Positions 57,997 to 64,000 of a stretch of DNA of 64,000 nt are shown piece after piece. Source of the stretch: Linyphia triangularis (taxonomy: Eukaryota; Arthropoda; Arachnida; Araneae; Linyphiidae); NCBI GenBank assembly GCA_963978545.1, contig OZ021727.1:60152487-60216486 (forward strand), given 5' to 3'. The notes under the pieces were generated by a model. That model ran no database searches. It was not told the origin of the DNA and worked only from the letters and a program-made list of their open reading frames with translations. Both the position numbers and the translations under genes were made by a program. Each line of letters begins with the position of its first letter. Position 1 is the stretch's first letter.

Positions 57997-60900
57997 TTTT
58001 TTCATATAAAATAAAAACTTAATAGTTTTATTCTAGGTATTTATAAATTACACAATTTGATAATTTGTAAAACAGATTATGAAAACAAAAATAATTTAAA
58101 GTACAGTAAATATTACTGTATTTGTTAGAATTTTCTATTCTATAAATAAGCATAAAATGTCTTCTATTCAAATTACGAAAGCTGAAATGTAGTAATTTGT
58201 TAATAAATAAATAGGTAAAGAAATACATCTTCGTCAGAATATACTGCACTCGTAAGAATCATATAAAATATAATCATTGTGTACCAATTTCGTATGTGTC
58301 TATGCACCGATTCTACTTCTGGAATAAAAAATATTAAAATCTATGTCCCATCATTTATTTGAAATGAAGCAATTTCACTACTTTATAAAAATATATTTAT
58401 TTAGATTACAGTTGAAAAAAAATATATAATAATATTTTTAGCTGTTTTTAAATTGTATTTTATTTTCTGAATATATCTTAAATGAAACTGTTGTGGAAGA
58501 GGATTGTTGTCTTCGAAATACAATTTTGCATGTTTAAAAACACTCTATTTGAAATTAATCATTTAAACAAAAGATTTTAAATTTGATAATAAAGCAATAC
58601 ATATAAAATCATAGTTAATTAATTGTATTTTAATTGAAGTAAATATAGAATAGATATGAATATCCAACATTTTCTCTCTTTAATAACAAATAAATTAACG
58701 ATTTTTTTTTTTATTTAATTTGAAAAACAGTGAAACTCTTAGCTAGTTAAATGAAGCATTTTTAAGACTCATAATTAAACCATGACTTAAAAAAATACTT
58801 TGCATAAATAAAGCAAAAATCTATTTATAGATATTTCAATTATGAATGTTTAGTTATTCCTATGTCAATATAATTTGTGTAGGAAATAATTGTATAACTT
58901 GAAATTATGAAAGGGGATGTTAATGTTATTTTCAGCTGTTGGTGTTACAAACTTCCAAGTTAAATTGACTAATTATAACAAAGAATGCCGCATAAAATAC
59001 AATACCTATAGTAAGATTAAATACAAGATAGACAAAAATTAATATACTTCAGATAAACCATAATTATTGTACAAAATAGTTCAATTTTTTAAATTGTAAT
59101 TTTGCTAAGATAACTATAATAAATATAGCCTAAGCAAACCAGAATATGAATCCTAAACTATTGCTTGTCTGGAGAGTAGAATGTGTTGGACTTTAGGAAT
59201 GTTCATATTATTTCATATAATGATTCTTGAAGAACGAATGGTTTGTCAGACTAAACAAAAGTACAAAGTTATTACAAACGTATTGATTTGTATAATATCG
59301 TTTAAATGAAACAGAAAAATTAAAATGTGTCTTTGCAAAAACAAGAGAGATCTATTTTGGAAAGCTATTCTTTTTTACACTATTTTGAAAAGATAGAATT
59401 TATTTTTGACCAAAACGTATCAGAACATTTTGCAAAGAAATTTGCTTTACATTTTAATAATTTTAAAACTTTCTCTCATAACAATTCTGAAAATCTAAAG
59501 CACATAGAATTATATTATTCATTAAAACTCTATCTACCGAACTTACAGGAAACCCCAGTAACTCTGCGATAATTTCAGGAATTTGAATAGTAGGAAATAG
59601 GTAGCCAAACTCGTTATCCAGTATTCACTACTTCTAAGAGAAAATTCAATGAATTAAACGCATTCAAGTTATCACCATAGCAACGCCAAATAATCTGGCA
59701 GAATAATTAGAAGTGAAAATGAGAATTTTTAATAAACTTTTGTTCTGGAAGATTCAACTTCGAGTCCCCAAACATGCATTTTCCGTAATCGGGATGCCTC
59801 TTTATTACTCTATGTTATTTATTGGAGGAAGTGTTTTCAATTTTGTATTTAATTAAAGACTTTAGAAGTGGATGCCCAACTATGGAGAGAGAAGTTTAGT
59901 AAATTAACAAATTTCCGTTAAAGGAAGACATTCATTTCGCTTTCAGATGGAAATATTCTACTTGGCTTCCATTTGTTTTAAATACATAAACTCAGGTAAA
60001 GTTTCGATAGATCATTATCTTCAAAGCTCAATCTCAGAACGCATTACAACAATAAGTATAAGGTTGTTTGAAAATAGCTCTGGACAAATTGAGTCCATTG
60101 CAATTTATAATTTTTCATATATCAGTTATCTAAGTAAGTGCATATTATTCAACATAAAACAAATAAACACTAGTCTGAATATACAAATGTATGGTATTTT
60201 TAAACGAAATTGCAATAAAATCTTGTGAACTGCAATGGCTATTTCAAATTAAGTTAAACATTTTGCTTATTGCAGAAGCTTATTTTGTATGGTCAGAAAC
60301 ATCTCATTATTTACAAAATTTTACAAGAAAAAATATTAAAAATGAAAAGTTTACCCAGGTTTCAAGATAGAGCTTTTATAAAAAGGTATGTCATTTAATT
60401 CTAATTTTGCACAAATCTTACATCTGATAAAATATAATATAAAAAATTTTCATGCAATGTTTTCGTACAGAAATAATAACAACTCAAATTACACCTGGAA
60501 TTGTTTGAATTAATCTAAAAAATGAATCTTCTTATAGTTTCAAGCATTCAAATAATTAATCGCTTATAATGTTAAACATAAATACTCATCGGTAGTAACA
60601 ATAATACAGTATCCATTCGGAAAAATATTTTGAAAAATCATATTTTACATATGATTCCGAAATTATTGTTTACATCTTAAATTATTATCTATGAAATTAT
60701 TCAAATGATACACATTCGCATTAGCATGAAAAATTTTGAGGAAACAGAATCAATGTAATTGTATACAATACTTATAATTTATTTTAAAGGTACTGCTAGT
60801 AATCATATTACATTCTGTAAAAGTACGATGACCTAATTTTTGGAATGTATAAAACTTTAAAGTATCAGGTGGTAAATGTTTAACTTTCGGTTCTATAAGC

Positions 60901-62783
60901 TCATAATCTTATATACTTTAATTTGGGAGACTACTTTATATTCATAGTGAAATAAATAGTAAACCAATAGTGGAATAAATAGTAAACTAATAGTGGACAC
61001 AAATTAATCAAAAAGTAACTTAAACTGAAAGTAAAAATCAAAATTAAAAGGCTTATCACTATGAAACAACCTAAAAAAAATAGTAGATAATTGTAACCAT
61101 TCGAATGTTTTACATTAGAAAAAGTTCACATTACTTTTTTTTTGTCATTTATAATATTTATCAACGTAAAAAAAAATCTTAATATACAAGGTTTGAAAAA
61201 ACATTACATTTATCATTATTTAATATTCATAAATGTTAGTAATTATCTAACCAATTTGTCAAATGTAGTCCTACATTTAATTACATATTCATTCATTGGA
61301 ACATTAAATTATGATTTAATTAGGGTTTAAGAAAAGGCAAAAGATAAATTGCTTTAGGAATGAATAAAGATTGTCCCTTTTTATAACAAATATAATATTT
61401 CCCCAGATAATTATAATTCACCTGATTTATTTTTCAGATACAGTTATTTTATGCTATAGTATTTTCAAATATTCTTAAAAGTTATTTTAAAAAGTGAAAG
61501 AGCAGCACTTTTATTGGAAGCAAAACATTACAACTGCGTTTTGTAGCTCTAAAAAATAGTTGATAAAAAAAATCTAAATATCGAAACATTAGCGATATCT
61601 TTAGTTTCATTTAGAGCTTATACCATAAGAATTTATTTCAGTTCTGCTTTCAAAATATTCTCATTTTAATAACACGTCACTTTCCGTGAAGTAAATATTG
61701 TCGCTTTTTATAACTTCTCTAAATGTCATGAGAAAACTGATTTTTTTCCCATTCTCCTAGTTGTCAAGTAAATTTAAGAAGACGGATTGTCCCAACAGAT
61801 TAACATACATAGTGAAAAAAATATTTTGTATACATTCATGTTTATTCACCCGTGTAGGGTAAAATGTAATTATCTACAAAACATAGGATTTTGTTTCATT
61901 TGTGATGATACTATGTTTTATTAATAGGATAGATCTATGTTTTATTACAAAATGTGGTTGTACCTTAGTTTATGAATAGTTTTACAGGTGAATGTTATAG
62001 AAAATATATATGTTCAAATGGAAACTAAAATTTTTTTATTTTATTCATTTGTTAGAATGCAACCAATTTTAAAAAACAAAAAGACATTTTTAATTAAAAC
62101 GAAGGTGGAAGTAAAAAAATAAAATCGCTTTTGAAATACATATAACATCGTGTGAATAGAATCTGTTTTGATTGAAGAGGTTGTCTTTTTTTTTAAATTT
62201 ACCCTGTTGAATGTAGAAATGTAAAAACAAAAGACAGTGTATACATAAATGTCATCAAATTTATTCAATATTGCACTGATACTTTCCCTATACAATGTCA
62301 GAGGATTATGTCAGAGATTAATGTGCACTGCTTATAAAGACTATATTTTCATAAAATAAAATTAGGACCAGCTTATTAACACTTGATCTAACTATAAATG
62401 GCAAGTGTTTTGGTTAGATTTTATAAACAATTGGCAAAAGACTAGAAGAATTCACTTACGATTTCCCCTAGTCCTTGACAATTTTTCGTAACTAGAAAAT
62501 TATTCTAACGATGCTCCCAGTTCATCAGAGTGAGAAATTATTTTTTTTAAATACTAAAATGATGCATATTCTTTTACTAAAGTTCGTTTTGTTAAAATTC
62601 GTATAACTATGTTTCAAAACTTTTCTAGTTGTTTCATTTTATTCTTTGTTCTTTTCAAAAACTTTTTGTTATTTTGTATTGCCTTATTTTGCTATAAATT
62701 TATGAACTATCACTCAAAGTAGTCGGTAACGATTTTTTAAAAGGAAAATAGAAAACCTAGCAATAAAACAGATTCAATACTAA
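56206..62783. other. Long AT-rich stretch, no gene recognised
   Basis: Short open frames (57046-57372, 59327-59572, 59947-60228 and others) have no family motif, and their composition matches the background. A poly(T)-(ATT)n tract lies at about 57966-58002. Nothing else could be supported. Confidence 0.5.
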
Positions 62784-62935
62784 TCTATAATAATAAAACA
62801 GTCTGTATGTCCTTCTATAGAAAGCTACTTTAAATAGGCTTAGAGATCAGAAATTTTCTACATAAGTAGTTTTGACTTTCAAATTTGAGTTTTAAGAAAC
62901 ATAATATTACAATTTTAATTAATTTTTTTTAATTA

Positions 62936-62937
<2 letters not shown>

Positions 62938-63015
<78 letters not shown>
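62938..63015. repeat. (TA)n microsatellite, about 38 units
   Basis: A nearly 78-bp pure TA run within Helitron copy B, at the place where copy A has TTAATTAA linkers. Confidence 0.95.
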
Positions 63016-63017
<2 letters not shown>

Positions 63018-63519
63018 CAAACGGACTTTTGACAGACAATGTTAAAATTTTAATATTTTTTTTATTAATTTTTTACAAAGCAACTACTAATCGATATACT
63101 GCTTTGACATTTCCAATAACTAGTTCTGCCTTCTGATTGAATTTTTGCCAAACAAAATGTTAAAATTTGAATGAACTTTTTTTCAATGCGACTTCTAATA
63201 GACATACAGCTCCGAAATTTTCAACGTAACTAGTTTTAGCCTTCTAATTGGATTTTTGACCAACAGAATGTCAAAATATTAAGATTAAGGAGTTTTTTTT
63301 AATTAATTGTTTAATTAATTTGTTGTTTCCAAAGTAACTTCTAATGGGTCTAGAGCTCTTTAAATTTTAACATAAGTAGTTCTGGCCTTATAATTTGACT
63401 TTTCACAAACACAATGATAAAGAATTCTCAGAGGGATTGGAGGGGATATAATATTAGACTAACAAGATTTGTTTTCCTTGATAGTGGAGAGGATTCTAAT
63501 ATTAATGGTTTACGTAGCA

Positions 63520-63905
63520 ATTAATCTTTCAACGAGTGTAACGAGCTTGTGCTTGCATAGCATTGAACCTTTCAGCGAGCGAAGCAAGATTGTGCTTGAT
63601 ATATTCTTGGTATGGGAATATTATTTCGACATAAATTTACGATATACACAAACGTGATGCAAGTTACATGTTTATTGAGAATCTTAAATTAAAGTGGTAT
63701 TTGTCGCCAGGTGGCCTTAGTAAATATGTCTTTATAATTAGTGATGCCAGATACATAACATTATTATTAAACAGACATATCAAACAGTGCTTATGTATCA
63801 ATGAACTTGTAAGCGAACGAAGCTTAACAATGAAACTTTTAGAGAGTGAAGCGAGCTTGGTTTTTCGTTGCAATGAACCTTTCAGTGAGCGAAGCGAGCC
63901 TATTC
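63520..63905. repeat. AGCGAGCGAAGC microrepeats in Helitron copy B
   Basis: Four or more imperfect units of the form AATGAACCTTTCAGCGAGCG followed by AAGCGAGC lie at about 63525, 63560, 63800 and 63865, equivalent to the 40.9-kb zone in copy A. Confidence 0.75.
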
Positions 63906-64000
63906 ATGAAGCACAAAAAGCTGGGACCTATACATCAATGACGGGTCCCCGCAACGCTGGGTCACGCAGCTAAGTAAATAATAACTGATGGTTTCTATTT

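Larger units (their letters stand above)
62784..63973 (+). mobile_element. Helitron of the second family, copy B
   Basis: It starts TCTATAATAATAAAACAGTC after an A, followed by TGTATGTCC. It ends with a hairpin-forming GACGGGTCCCCGCAACGCTG and TCACGCAGCTAA, where the usual CTAG is changed to CTAA. Inside are four units of the array seen in copy A (cores at about 62861, 63115, 63222 and 63370), a TA microsatellite, and the GCGAGCGAAGCGAGC microrepeats. Orientation is opposite to copy A. It does not encode a protein; frames at 63469-63657 and 63668-63973 are built from the microrepeats. Confidence 0.8.

Noticed and set aside
59327..60228. Two 80-90-codon plus-strand frames
   Set aside because: Composition equals the background and no domain or splice signals were convincing.

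Overview
This window is AT-rich eukaryotic nuclear DNA, most consistent with an arthropod genome (possibly an arachnid, but nothing here fixes that). There are no prokaryote-style operons. The clearest content is layered transposable elements: Helitrons with arthropod-type termini, piggyBac, Kolobok-type, hAT-type, Tc1/mariner- and pogo-type fragments, and a long-TIR element with another element nested in it. Nearly all transposon genes are broken. One likely host exon is visible, a first exon with a signal peptide on the minus strand near 47.4 kb.

Layout. 1-6.3 kb: a DNA transposon with roughly 0.4-kb terminal inverted repeats whose plus-strand gene is split by a second element carrying its own minus-strand transposase-like gene. 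6.45-8.05 kb: a pogo/Tigger-like end, a 0.63-kb repeat, and a mariner-like transposase remnant. 8.05-10.48 kb: no recognisable gene. 10.48-18.73 kb: a stack of insertions between inverted copies of a GTACCTAGGGCC end motif. It contains two near-identical 1,608-bp Helitrons placed tail to tail, each with a piggyBac-like MITE, then the inverted partner of the 0.63-kb repeat, interrupted by a 2.15-kb insertion with a 7-bp target duplication. 19.8-22.1 kb: an older Helitron of the same family, with a 202-bp direct repeat and another insert. 23.5-25.8 kb: a nearly full-length decayed piggyBac. 26.9-27.2 kb: a hAT-type MITE with a perfect 8-bp target duplication.

28-40 kb is mostly unannotatable AT-rich DNA (intronic or intergenic) with three weak exon candidates and local duplications. 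40.7-42.2 kb and 62.8-64.0 kb hold two members of a second Helitron family, in opposite orientations, built around tandem 110-155-bp units. The first carries a 224-bp hAT-type MITE. 47.4-47.6 kb is the candidate host promoter and first exon; that gene would run leftward, so much of the sequence to its left may be intron. 49.25-51.28 kb is a complete Kolobok-type element with TTAA target duplications and a decayed transposase N-terminus. 55.6-56.2 kb holds a fragment resembling the catalytic region of a Mutator/Kolobok-like transposase, with an in-frame 27-bp triplication.

The genes do not form a pathway. The insertion order is informative: piggyBac-like MITE into a Helitron, Helitrons into an older repeat, hAT MITE into a Helitron repeat array, and one transposon into another's gene. 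No CRISPR array, tRNA, rRNA or viral gene was identified. All assignments were made by eye, without a database search.
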